The notes under the pieces were generated by a model. That model did no database searches. It saw only the letters and a program-made list of their open reading frames with translations, and was not told the origin of the DNA. A stretch of 64,000 nucleotides of DNA from Lutjanus erythropterus (taxonomy: Eukaryota > Chordata > Actinopteri > Lutjaniformes > Lutjanidae), in contig CM034595.1 of the NCBI GenBank assembly GCA_020091685.1, forward strand, positions 42,401,351-42,465,350, read 5' to 3'. Made by a program: the position numbers and the translations under genes. The stretch's first letter is position 1. Each line of letters begins with the position of its first letter. This document shows positions 34,931 to 47,840 of the stretch, in pieces.

Positions 34931-37540
34931 AGATGAGGGTGAATTTAGGGATAAAACATTAGAAAGACCAAATATATAAAGGGTCATTCACCTAAATTAA
35001 AATAAAACAACTTTTTAAAATCTGTCTTTGAGAATTCTGCCACCACTCCGTTATAATGAATGTGAATGTAAATTAATTTGTAGTGCTCAAAGCATTGACA
35101 AATTAAATTTACCTAACTCAATAACAACATCCCTTTCCCCAAACTGTGACCTCTTTACGCTGAATCGTCCAGGTCAACATCATATAAATTTTACAAGTTT
35201 TGTATTATTTTAAAGTAATATGAAATCTGTATATCATCAGCTTTAATGATCAGTTCTACAATTTTTATGCGATCACACAATCATACATACATAATTAACA
35301 AACATAATTAAAACATACTTGCCACCAGGCCTAACAATAATAATAATCACAGCCGGGCTAATATTCAGTACAACGGCACAAACTCGAGTGTGATAATGAT
35401 TTCATATAACAGTGCTTCAAGCGCCATTTATTAGATAACAGTAGTTAACAGATTATGATTTGTTTGTTTCTTTTTTTACTCCGCCAACACAAATAGGTCT
35501 GCAACAGGACTGCGACTGGACTGGACCTTGAGTTGTCCAGGTGGACCCACATTTATGTTATAGAGACTTAGTCAAGCTTGACAGTAGTTCAAAAATGAAT
35601 GTGTCTTTTTACTGGCTAAAGCTGCAGCACATGTGCGGCGTTGTGAGGTACAAGCAAAACAAGACGGTGAGGGGTTTTTTTTTGTGTGCGTCTTAGTTTT
35701 TGGACCCGGCACAGCGCTGTGAAACTTCAACTTTTTGACAAAGTCTGCATAAACTGAGCAAGCTAACATCTAAATACTGCAGACTGTGTCAAGGATAAGG
35801 ACTCATCATCTAATTTAATGAAACATGTACAGGTAAGACCAACTGCTGAGGTTAGCTACACAAATCCAGGTAGTCAATAACCTGTCAATAGTACTACTAC
35901 TGAAGTACTAAAAATATTTTGGAACTGGAATACATCTTAAAAGTTACCATCCCCAACTCTGATTATAGTGGAAACCAGTGTGGTAGCAGCCGCTCTGTAA
36001 ATACTCACGTTCAGTGTAGCCAGTCTGTTAATGTAACGGTGATTAGAACATCTGTAAAGTGGAGTGATACATGTAGTCAGCTGTTGTGCTCTCCATCTCG
36101 TAGAACGTATCCTGTCCAATCAAATCACTTGGCTCAAACTAACTGTTGTATAAATAAAGTTACTTACTCACTGCAACCTGCAAGATGAGGGTCACTGCAC
36201 CGCACTGCTTTTTTTGTTGAACTGTGGTTTTTAAAAACTCTTTTATATTTTGTTGATTAGCTAGAGGTCGTTAACTTCATAAGTTAGCAGACAGTTAGCT
36301 GCCTAAACATCTGCAAAGAAAATAGACAGGCAGAGTGCATTGGGTCACAGGGAAACAGAAGCAGGTCAGTTTGCTCAGGGACATGTTGAACGTGAGCTAA
36401 CGTTAGCTTAACACAAACCACAAACTTTATGTTAACAGTTACTGGTGCAGTTTAAAAATGAATGAAAACAGCTCATCCAAAATCTCAAGTACCGCACTCA
36501 TTTGCCTCCAGGCTGCTGTTTACAGTAACTATGATTTGTAAAATCATCTAGCTTCGGGTATCCAGCAACAGCCTCGAGCATCTGTAAACTTTGTCCTCAG
36601 CACCACCACAAAAAGCTCGTCTCTCAATGAATAATCAGATTGGACAATGGAAAGAAAATGTAAAGAACAGTGGGCACTTTTCTGCTTTAAGTTTTTTCAA
36701 CTCAAAGAGTTTGGAGTGCTCCTGCAAAAATGCACGGCACTCTAAAAACCTGAAACATGTACGCACATTAGCAGCATGCTAATCGCTCACTGCCTATAGA
36801 AAAAAACAGCTGGAAAAAGACGCCTCTCACTGTCAAAACTTTGCGTGATTGAGAAGTGGGTAACTTTTTGGTAAGCATATTGTATGAACATCCCCTGCAA
36901 AATAAGTAAGTTACTAGTTTCTGTGGTTCAGTTCTGTTAGCACAGCATTTCCCCACAAGTTCTTTAATGTGAGAGTCTGTTGTTCAGCAAAAGATTTCCA
37001 GAAGCCCAGTTCAGAGCGTCTGTCTGATAATGTAATAGGATAATTTTATCTTCAGATAATGAGGATAAAAAGACAACAAATGTAATTTTCAACAATCGAA
37101 TCAACAAACTCCTCAAACTCACGTTATGAGAGTTTGCACAGACTGGCTGCTAGCAGCTAGGCTACCTCTTCTCATCATGTGCACTGACTTCCAGGTTGTA
37201 GTGGTCCATTGAGAGTCCACCTGCTGCATGAATACACTACTGCCTACACTGGCATTGAGCATTATCACTGCATTGTGTGTTACAGAATCAAAGAATTGTC
37301 CAGTTTGAACAAAGAAATGCTGCATAAAAATATGACTTTATTTATTTGTGGTTTTATTTCTGTATCAATGTTTCTGCTCTTATTACGCGTTATGCACCCT
37401 AAACATCAGCAATCTGGGTTTTACAATTCATAACAACTGTCAAAATGCCAAATACATTTATAAAAGATGCCACACACCAAAACACACCCCCAATCAAAGG
37501 GTTAAAGGCACACTGATGAAAGATTACGGTAATTTTTAAT
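34930..37540. other. AT-rich intergenic DNA, nothing recognised
   Basis: No exon or RNA gene. Phrases such as GAGCTAACGTTAGCTTAACA (36393-36412) and GCTAGCAGCTAGGCTA (37148-37163) are common in fish repetitive DNA and suggest old repeats, but families cannot be assigned with confidence. Confidence 0.4.
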
Positions 37541-38050
37541 CTAGACGTGTTGTTTTTTTAATTCGCTCTGACTGCTCTGCCTTGATGGTTTTGATTAATA
37601 CGGCCAGGAAATGTTTGTGAGCAAGACATATACTGCGATTCATCTGCAAAATAATCCAATCATTACCAACTAATGATGGGGGGGGGTGAAAAATGATGCG
37701 AGCCCACCGTGGCTCCCCAACATGCATCAGGGCCCCATCGACGCAGAGGATTGGAGGCCCCACCTGTCACAGCGATGCAGTAATTGCATTGTGGGCTCTC
37801 TCCTCTCCTCGGCTCGCACTCCTCTCTTCCCCATCCACCGCCGTTCAGCTGCGCAGACAATGCTCGTCTTAATGAAGCCGTCTGACGAGGTGGCAATTAC
37901 AGACTTCTGTCACTGTCACCAGGGGCAATCGTGGAGGGGGTGGAGTTGGGGGGGGGGGGGGGGTATCTCACCCCTGAGGGCTTCTCCACACCCGCTGTGT
38001 TACGCTGGATGGCAGGGTGGCTAAGCTGCTGTCAAAGGCAACTCGAGAGT
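37540..38050. promoter_or_regulatory. Candidate conserved block with long G run
   Basis: A unique block with TTTTGATTAATACGGCC, GATGCAGTAATTGCATTGTG and GGCAATTACAGAC cores, bounded on the right by a 16-base G run (37948-37963). Mixed GC content and absence of repeats suggest constraint. No coding homology is seen in the 112-codon frame that crosses it. Confidence 0.3.
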
Positions 38051-39990
38051 GCGAGCTGGATTAGAGGTTTACTGTATGAGTGATTGTTAGAAATGAAGTG
38101 ATGCATCACAGCGTATGGAGATGTCTCCGGATTGACGGATGATCCGGTGACACTTCCATGCACACTTAGAAATGAAGCAGTGCCTCCATGTGCAGTAAAA
38201 GAAATCACCGACATGTCTGAGATTTTTTTTTTTTGGTAGATTTGGTAGAAACATGTCAAAGTTGTACACATCACTTTACTCCAAATCCAAATAGGGGAGG
38301 TCTGTGGGTCCTCCCCCAGAAAAAAATACGTTTCAAAGACTTTGTTTGCTGCATTCTGGTGACTTTTAAAGAATGAACAGAACAAAATAAAAAGTGCACA
38401 TGTTTTAGCAAACAAATGCCTACAGATGAGCTATAACTGACACAGCATTCAGCATTACAAAGAACCGAGGGATTCTCACTTGATCTCAAGAATCCAGCTG
38501 CCTCGACAGGCATCTGTTCTCCTAGATCATGTGGTACGTTGATCTGACTGGAAGAAGTTAGCTCATGTTATACTTGATAGACAGATGATTCATCCACTAA
38601 CTTCCCAAGTGTTGGTTGAAAGTGTGTGCCCTTTTCCAAACAGTTTCTAGGCAGACTTCCCTTGCTTGAGTATTCCTTTCTCTCTCATTCACTGTGGAGA
38701 CGGAGGGTGTGTCTAAAAGGGAACCCTTGATTTGTGAAATGCTTTCTTCATCACGCAGGTTGTAGACAAATTACTTGTGTTTATAGTCATCACATGAATG
38801 TAAAGTAATTAAACAGGCAGCTTCACTATTTTTCTTCAATTTGGCGTCACGTGACATTTCTGTCTCTGTCACCAGCAGACTGTTTGTCCTGTTTGAGTAC
38901 ACTACACAAGGCAGCCCGAGGAACACCTCAGGAAGTTTTGCTGCTGCATCTTCTTAGCTCGTTTTGGGGAGTTTTAAGTAGACTACATTTTTCATTGATA
39001 GAAAATTATTTTCTCTTTCCTGTCATGATTTCAGTGTGCACCTGCTGCTAAACTCAGGTGGGCAGCTGGAAGCAGAGAGGTTACTGCGAGGCAAAGTGGC
39101 AAAGTTTAAAAAATGGAATTTCTGCAATTTTAGATTTGTTTTCAATATGTTGTCGTCTATGAAAAGACCCAAAATGCTCACTGTAAGTGGACTACTTGAT
39201 TACTAGCAAATTATTTTAACAGGTAACTAGCTAATAGCAGCTACAGCACAGTTAGCAGCAGTGCACCAGTGATGACAGTCTTACAAGAGATAAGGTTTAT
39301 GTTGCAACAATCTCCCAGGTCTAACAGCACGGCGTGGCTCCTGGATGAAGTTTGAGGTGTTCTTTTAAATTTTCTGTGACTAACTCATAAATGAAAACTT
39401 AAGACTCTTCTCACTGAATGGCTTAGTCAACTATTATGGGGGAACCCCAATTTTTAGAATCAATCAGATCAATGTGTATCCTGTAAAAACATTAGTTAAA
39501 TTCTGATCCAGTTAATATAGCTATGCTTCCAAACACTGCATAACCATCATAACTAATCACTTGGCAAAACACAATATGCACAGAATGAAGCTGAGCATCT
39601 ATCATCTATTTTTTTTTTTTTTTACAACTCCTCAGAAAACACGGCTGGCATCAACAACACAGAGTCTGTGCAGCAGGTAAAAAACACTGCACTGCTTGGC
39701 CCAGGCTTAAATACCCTCGTTTTACAAACATTATGGGAAATGTAGGGTCAAGCCTTTTTGGAGCTTCACCCAAATTACAGACTAAAAATCTAAAAATCAC
39801 AGCCTTTGCATCTGGATTTTGACCGTTCTTTTAATGTTTTTTTCCACTCTCTTCTCAGCTCAATTTCTATAAGCGTGTAGGATAATAAGTTGCTGGACTA
39901 ACAGTTTAACTGTTGCAGTAGTCATGCACATAGCTTTGGTTTTAGTTGCTCAGATCTGGAGATATACAGTATGTGGAAAGAGATGTTGCT
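38050..39990. other. Intergenic DNA, nothing recognised
   Basis: Unremarkable sequence with T runs (38222-38234, 39608-39623). No exon, RNA gene or confident repeat family. Confidence 0.4.
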
Positions 39991-39992
39991 CA

Positions 39993-40221
39993 AAAAGGTA
40001 GAAAGTGTAGGATTTGTCAGAAAGATAGCTGTTGTTGAGTCTCAGGATGTCAAATACTGATGTTTTGGGTTGGTAAAGTGTCCCGAGCACAGCAGAATAA
40101 TGAGAATATAAGACTGTATGGGTGGAGGACAGGGTCTCTGCAGGGTCACAGGTGAGAGGGATTATTTTTGTATGAGTCTGTGCATTCTTTTTTGAGAAAA
40201 ACAAGCATAGTCTGCCTTTAA
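39993..40221 (+). repeat. Dispersed ~290-bp repeat, family C, copy 3
   Basis: It starts AAAAGGTAGAAAGTGTAGGA. It has GTCTCAGGATGTCAAATACT, GGTTGGTAAAGTGTCCCGAG and CACAGCAGAATAATGAGAA, then GTATGAGTCTGTGCATTC, and ends TAGTCTGCCTTTAAAT. An internal stretch around the CTAGAGGGTCATAAGTG phrase is shortened. Confidence 0.7.
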
Positions 40222-41430
40222 ATAAAAAAAAAAAAAGTTGTTAAATTTAGCAGAAAAATGCTCCATTCCCTTGACCTCCGCTGTGACAGAGAGAGATAAT
40301 TTGCATAAATTGGGTGAACTGACCCTTAAACTCGATGCTCATCATTAATTCAGTGTCAGACATGGTTGAACACACAAATTTTCTTACATTGTTGTTTTTA
40401 AGCTGATAATTGGTCCAGCGGTTGCATTTTTAGCATTTGTTCCACCTTATCCAGTCACATTCAGTGTAACTCAGTGTTACAGCGCCTTTCTTCACAGCTT
40501 CGGTAACAGACTTAAAGCAGCTGCAACACTGTGCATTTAATACTCTCAGTTCATGCACAGGTGTCATTACAACTTAGTCACCAGACAAAGGACTACCCTA
40601 AATTCTTAAACTCGCCAGACCTGCTGTGTCTTCACTTGTACAGCGACAGACATTAAGAACACAATTAGGTTAGCCAAGCTTTGCTGAAAAATGGATGCAG
40701 AATTAAAGATTCCGATGGTTGCAGTGGTATCAAAAAAGCCATGGCGGCTAAAAGGGAAATGTGCATAAGAGGCTTAAAGGCATTCCAATTCTTAATGGTG
40801 ATGTGATGGATGCACCGGTACAAAATGGCATTGCAGACCTGGATAAATGGATCAGTACAGATATAGCCCCGTTAAAAGAGAGACACAGGCAGCCTCTGTG
40901 TTCCGTGTTAATGAAAACAACTGGAGAAAGAGTTTTAACAAAGTTAATACAAATGCATTTATAGTGTGAGGAAAAGGTTTGGTAACGCTCACATTTGAAC
41001 TGATACCGTACCCAGTAGTACCTTTTCAGTGCTTTATTGTCTCTGTAGTAACAAAAAAATATTACATTTTATTCAAACTTTATTTAGAAATGTAATCTCA
41101 TTGAGACATTTGTAAAAATAAGTCCATCCCTATTTCCCCTCTCTCCTCTCAAACACATCCTACAACCTGCAGCCTGTCAGACCGTCAACAGGGCACACTG
41201 TTGTTTGTCTCTCAGTGTTGTTCTTGTTGTTGTTACTACTGTAGCTCTTGCATACTGCAGTATTTACAGTATGCAATTCATGCACTATTGGATTCATACA
41301 GTAATCTTTGTGACAGGCTAATAAATCCAACACATCCTCATACCTACACACCAGAATGGGTTCAATTGTCAGTAACTTCCAAAATGACATATTGCTGGAG
41401 GAGCAGCGACAGACTTACTGGACCTTAACT
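40222..41430. other. Intergenic DNA, nothing recognised
   Basis: AT-rich, unique-looking sequence including an A run after the repeat end. No gene or repeat could be supported. Confidence 0.4.
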
Positions 41431-41431
41431 A

Positions 41432-41775
41432 TGTTACATAGATCACGTAACATAACTCACGTGACATTACACACGTGGTTTACATTTTAAAACAGTCGCA
41501 GTTTGGTTAGGTTTAGGCACAAAAACTATTTTATTAGGTTTAGACAATAAAACTTGATTACAGTTAGGAAAAGATCGTGGTTTGGGTTAAAATAACTACA
41601 TTATGTAAGTCATGCTACAGAAGTGATGCGACAGACGTCATGCGCATAATGAACTTTTATGTTACTCAAAACTGAAAAGAACTTCACATTTACTTTTTGT
41701 TCCACACAAGACTGGAACTCCAGTCTCCTCGGTGAAAGTCCTGTATTTGTTTGAGTCGTCCATCCACCCCACCTC
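41432..41775 (+). repeat. Interspersed repeat containing GGTTAGGTTTAGGC
   Basis: It carries TTTGGTTAGGTTTAGGCAC, TATTAGGTTTAGACAATAAA, AGGAAAAGATCGTGGTTTGG and GTTAAAATAACTAC, then a tail GGAACTCCAGTCTCCTCGG with GTGAAAGTCCTG. This set of phrases is a frequent percomorph repeat. The TTAGG look-alike is part of the unit and not telomeric. Ends are not sharply defined. Confidence 0.58.
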
Positions 41776-42682
41776 CTCCAACTTTCTCTCCGACTTTCTC
41801 ACCCCATATACTTCTCCCGTCACACTTAGTGACATTAACATTAGTTATCTCAAACAACAACTTATCCAACTAACTAATTAATCACCTGAAAATGGCGATA
41901 AACCTGCTGATCCCTCATTTAAAGTATTGTTGTCGATGGGGTTGAGGGTTAAGTTACATTTTTTTTGTGCTAACTGAAGGCATGCTAACGTTAGCTGCGG
42001 CTGCAGTAGGGGACATCAGGCTAAACTTTGTTTTAAATACTGTATTTTGTGTTTGGTTTCACCTGTCGCCCTCTTCAGCTTTGCATTCAATATTACAAAC
42101 TGCACAGAGCATCTGCATCTAGTTTTGAAAAGTTTTTTAAGGTGATTGATTTCATGTGAAATGATGAGCTACTCTGTACTACCAACGTAATGCGTTCATG
42201 TCCCAGGCCTACTGAGGAAATACAAGTGCAACTTTCTCTATAAAATGTACTTATGTGGAGTAAATGTTGCTCTATAAAATCCAGGTTGATTAAATGACAT
42301 AAATTCACAATGAATATGATTATTTCTAATAATTTCTTACAGTAGCCTATATATTCATTTTAACACAACTGAATTCTGCAGTTACCACCTTCTGATAAAA
42401 GCTGCATAACAACAGAATGTGTTCCTTGTGTCAATGATTATGTAGTAAACATACATTAGAAGAAATGATTTAGTATAATTTAAACCATCCCAGCAAACAT
42501 ACTGTACGCCCAGCAACAACATCTGTGTACTTAACATTCCTCACACAGCAGTTTAACACCGCTGTGCCTTTAAAGTATCTCTTACTTGGACTGAAGTTAA
42601 TTGAATCAGAGTCTTAATGCTGCGCTTCAGTGTTTTAACGTCTCCAGTGAAGCTTAAACTTCAACCGTGTTTGCAAAGAGGT

Positions 42683-42735
<53 letters not shown>

Positions 42736-43530
42736 TCCTTTCACTCTGACACAGGTGTGCCCTGTTGCCTACAGATGTTGCCATGGTTACATCATGTCTA
42801 CCTGCCCTATATAATTATGTGGGATACCATGACATGGTACACAAAACAAAGCGTAAATACATCCTCCATCCCTCCGTCTCTTGTATCTTTATTGGAGAAA
42901 TAATCACCGTCTCCTCCTAACCTGTTTTACTTTGCAAAGAAATGACACTAAGCAGCAGAATAACCTGAAGATTTCCATCTCTACTGTATGTTTTTAGATA
43001 TTTTTACCAAACAAAATCAAAATATTTATAATTGTTGTCTGGGGTTAGTCATATCAGCTTAGGAAAATGTCTTTTGCTTTCTTTTATTTTCTTTCTCAGT
43101 TTTTATTTTTCCAGCTTTTTGAAAATTTGCCCAAAATGTGCACACTTGAATGTAAACAGTCTCGTTCACTTACTGTTCCATGAGGTTAACAGGTTGATCA
43201 GTATCTGCGGGTTTGATCAGTGTGGGTTTGTGAAGGCTGGTACGTGCGGCTGGTATTAATATCTTTGACTGTGAACATTTTTTACTGCCAAAATACGACC
43301 AGACATCTGTGTTTCCCTTCACAGATTTATTCTCATCGGGGTGCAAAAGCCTCTAAAACAGTATTTACGCCGCGTGATCGTCACCGCCACCAAGGCTACG
43401 AGTTGCCTCCGATCTACAAACCTGTACCGTACTCTGCAGGTTGCTGATGTCCACCTAATGTGCATATCTTACATATAAATAAATGTCTGTTACACTCAAG
43501 CCATTGCAAAATGAGTTCACCCATTGAGTT
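41776..43530. other. Intergenic DNA with one CA repeat
   Basis: Apart from the CA tract at 42684-42731, nothing is recognisable. Confidence 0.4.
42684..42731. repeat. (CA)n microsatellite
   Basis: Pure CA dinucleotides, about 48 bases. Confidence 0.97.
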
Positions 43531-44149
43531 TCTAACACTTGAGTAATGTTTTAGTAATGTAACAGTACTTGTACTCTTTCCACCACTGCTCGCCTCTCAC
43601 CCCAGATGGATGTTTGAGGGAAGACGTGGCGAAGCAAAGGCAAACTGTTGTATTTAAGGACCGTATGTAGATGTGGTCATAACTGTTTGAAACTGAATGC
43701 CATGAACGACCCCGTTTCATGTAGTGGAAAAATAACAGCTATTTTCAAAAGAGTAAGTTTGAATGGATCACTTAAATGGACAAAACTCTTTAAGAAACTA
43801 TTGAAGGCCTCATTAGTTTGAATTGGCATTGACCCAGTGACATATCAGAGCCATATTACGTGCGGTGGCCCGTCAGAACCCCTCGGTTCACTCAGACATA
43901 GACAGACCATTGTTTTAAATAGCACTGCCCTGGATGTCTAGGTTGTCTGTGATTGAGTAATGAGCGCACAATCAAATTCCACAGAAGCAGAGGGCAGAGG
44001 AAGTTCAAACTTTAACTGAGTTTCTAAGATTCTGCATCTTTCTGCTACTTGTTTCCTCAACTAAGCACTTCTGAGTAGCAAGGTATATTTTTTTGACAGG
44101 AAGAGTTGATGGTGAATTGAAATGACTCAGAGTTAAAATCCCCTGAAAA

Positions 44150-44830
44150 TATTAGCACATGGAGTTACTCTAGTTTCTCTCTCATCTTTCTCTGTCTCTG
44201 TCAGTGATTCATCTTTTACAAGTTAGTGAGAATTTCCCTGTTGCTTTCCACCTGGTTACAACTGACAGCCGTGGCTAAATCCCGCCCACATATCTCGCGC
44301 TAAATAACCAGTAATCAATCTGTTTATTAGCGTTCACCTTTATCCTGACGCTCCGAGCTTCATTTTGTCTTGACAGTCGGCACTAAACTGTGATTGACAA
44401 ACTTCAGAAGTGGACCTGAAACGACGCTGCCCGCACACATTACTCACACGTTAACTGTGCAGCTCGCCAAGGTGTGTGTGTTAGTGTCTAATAGGCGCTA
44501 TTAATAAAGCCAAGCCATGCGTGACTCGACTTTCTCTCTGCAGCCGCCTCTCATGGCTGACTCCTTACCGGGGATTCAGTTGTGTGAGTTTGGATCAGTC
44601 TAATCACATTTGTTTAATTAAGCACAGCTAATAGACTCTCCAGGAGATAGGGTGTCTCACTGTGACGGCGGCGCTGCATTGAGATGCATGTCAAACACAG
44701 AGGCCTGGTATTGCTGCGGCTCCCATGGCTCTGTACCGGCTGACGTGCCCAACATCCTACCGTGTTTGCAAGCATGACACAAACAAGCTGGAGGTTAAAT
44801 ACTGAAGGTTACACGAGGTAGAATGGATGG
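44150..44830. promoter_or_regulatory. Candidate conserved non-coding block
   Basis: A repeat-free block with CTAATAGGCGCTATTAATAA (44489-44508), CAGTAATCAATCTGTTTATT, TGTTTAATTAAGCACAGCTA (44610-44629) and TGACAGTCGGCAC phrases. It stands out from AT-rich decayed DNA on both sides. No splice-bounded frame with known homology. Enhancer function is inferred only. Confidence 0.32.
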
Positions 44831-47800
44831 ATGTCAGCGGAACGTCTAACAAGAACTTCCCTCTGTCGTAACATCTCGAACTTCCTCCACCCTCCTGATG
44901 CTGTCATGTCAGTAAACGTGAGTTTAACGTCCTTTGCATGCATAGCATCTCCTTTAAAGTAAATAATCTGTGATGTTTACATAAAAATAAATCTTTGCTT
45001 TAGTAATTCAACATTTGCCCTTTAGCATAGCAGCTCTGTCTTGTTGCTCTTCTGCATACTTCAAATTTTACATTTCAGGTGCATCAAAAGCAGTTTGTTT
45101 TAAATTAACTGTGAATTCACACCGGACGCACGCCTTCAGCAGCACATGAGGGTCACTCCGTCCATTCAGTCCGCATTGACTTCCCGTCAATTCAGTCCAC
45201 ACACGTCACGCACTGGTCAGTTCGCTGCAACCAGCCACCAGAACAGAATAAACAAGGATAAAAAAAGACAACAGAATGTCTATCATTATGTTCAATATTA
45301 TACTCATACTAGAACTACATATTTATACATAAAAAATTAACCTATTGTTATGATGATTCCCGCTCCGGTTGACTTTTTTCACTGCTCAGTCCCAATCCTT
45401 CTTGACCCTCATCCTGTGGGAATCACACAAATGTCAGACAATGTGATGAACACCAAATTCAGTGGACAAAAACAGTTTTCAGTCAGGCTTTATAAGAAGT
45501 ATACAAGTAAAAGCAGCAATGCTTTTAGTTTTTGATGCATTTATTTTATTTTCTATATGAATATGACTGTAGTGACAGACAGAGTAAACAGAGTAATTAA
45601 ATTCTAAGTATTCAGACAGTAGGATATTTGGGTGACCTTTGCTGATGACACTCAACTTTCTGCCCCAAAGAAAAAGACATTATAAGCTTGACTGATGTTA
45701 AGTTTTTATAGCAAAAACACTTAATAATAACAACTTTGCATTCAAAATGACATTGACCAGATGTCATAAAAATTCATAGTTTTATGCACAAACTTTCCAA
45801 AGTAAATAAATGTATTCGCCTCATCCAACCCCAGCCTGCAGTGACTCTAACTCACCCTTTCTCTCAGATTTGTTAATACAATGGTTGTGTAACTGTTCTG
45901 TAAATAAGATGCACGAGGAATTGGACGTAAAAGATGCCACCGCCTTGACATGACTTAAAGAAGACTGCAACTTTCATTCATGTAAAACCAACAGCAACCA
46001 CATCTGAACGTACCAAAATGTGCCAACTTCAAAAATTTATGAAACTGTTTGACACCGTCCTCCCAAGAAGAACAGCGAGTTTCAGAAAGTTCCCCAACAC
46101 GACATGTGTTCACATGAAGTGACAAAGCCCTCTAGTGGTTGCAGTAATTATGACAGCAGCAAAGGAGGAAGAAGAAGGACGATGGACTTGAACAATAAAA
46201 TCTGTAACATCACTAGATTGAAAAGTCTAAAAACACCATACATTATATGTTACATATTTTGAAGAGAGGAATCCATAATTTATTCAAGGTAACGGTGTGT
46301 TTACTTGCTAGCTGCTAGTTGCTATAACTTCTGGGAAAACGTGACATAGGTTTTTGTTGTTATGTTTTGTTGTTATTGTTGTTATGTTAATGTGAGAGAG
46401 ACCCCTAGTGGCAGAACTTACATTATGTGCATTTATCATGAGAGACTGCTGTTCGTTGCACGTTTCCTGCCATCAGTTAGCATAAATAAACCATGACCAT
46501 GATCGTTCCCCAACCTTAACCAAATAGTAATGATGTATTTTGTCATTTGATAAAGGACTTGTTGGGCTAGGATCTTGAATAAAATGACTACAGTTAAGAG
46601 AAATCATTATAAAGGGAAGTTGTAATTCTCTTTGGCTGTAGCTAGCCTGCTAGCTGCCAACAGCTCAGTTAGCTGTGTACCAGCTTATATTTGCACTGTG
46701 CAACTGAACCAGACACGGTAGCTTCCAAGTGAACCAGGACCAAACACAGTCTCTGAGACTGACAGGGACCAACTTGACAACAGGGAATACAGTGCTGAGC
46801 TGATATACAACAGCTCGGTAGATTCTCTGTAGATTTTTTGCCATAACTTAAGAATACATACACACAATTATGACAAAATTACACACAAATATCTAATAGG
46901 ATAAAATGATGAGATTATGATATTATGATATTTTATATCCAAAAGGTCAAAGGTCAGGGTCACTGTGACATCACAATGTTCAGCTCTCTATCGGTCCTCT
47001 GTGCTCCAATGTTAAAATAGTCTCTAAGTGAAAACATGTTTCTCACTGGAAATTATTAATACACCTTATATCTTTTATTAAATTCCTTCGAAGTCGACAC
47101 TACATACATTATATGAGTCTGGACAGACATGGATGTAAACTGTAACTTGATTGGTTGGTGGAGACAAACAACTGTGTGGCAGTAATTCTGTTTATTGACT
47201 GATCTGTTTAATACAACTGTTGAAAGCTGACTACTCACTCTTCTTAGCTGGCCACTAGGAGCCAACAACTCCTGCAGTTTGCAATCTTGTTTCAGCTCGG
47301 AACAACGTATGTGGAGGTCATGTTAATGTCGTGGAACTTTCCAAGTCTCCACAGGTTGCATCTGGCAGTTGTGGTGGCATTGCAGTAGGTGCTTCACCAT
47401 CTGTTGCCTGGCAGGGATCTGCACTCTACTGAGCGTACTCTCCTAGTTTACAACTGAAATTAAAACACTTTTGTTATTACAGAGAGAGTAAAGTACTGGA
47501 AAAAAGGTACTGTTGAGTACCGGTACCAAAGTCCAGGTATAGATATCGGTTCTGTATCCGTTCAAATATGAATGGTGTCCAACCCCGGTTGTGTGGTTCA
47601 CACCAGAGCACAAGTCTGACATGTTGACCAACCCAAACTAACCAAACCAAGGGGGTAAACACTCCAGGATGATCAAGGATGATGTGAATCTGCCATTAAG
47701 TTAATCCAGGTGTAAGACGGTTGGTTTCATTGATGGTTGCATGAGCAGGAAAAAAGTTAGTACCCAGTATAACTCCCACAGTTTGACTGACAGGTGATCT

Positions 47801-47840
47801 CTGGTGACTGTGTTTCAGAAACACCTCAGTATACCTGAAG
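44830..47840. other. Intergenic DNA with scattered repeat fragments
   Basis: Fragments of repeats include a piece at about 47495-47587 (GAGTACCGGTACCAA, GGTGTCCAACCCC) related to the element at 6929-7304. A perfect AGGTCAAAGGTCA direct repeat lies at 46944-46956. No gene seen. Confidence 0.4.

Noticed and set aside
41500-41560. Telomere-like GGTTAGGTTTAGG
   Set aside because: It is part of a known-looking interspersed repeat unit and not a tandem TTAGGG array.
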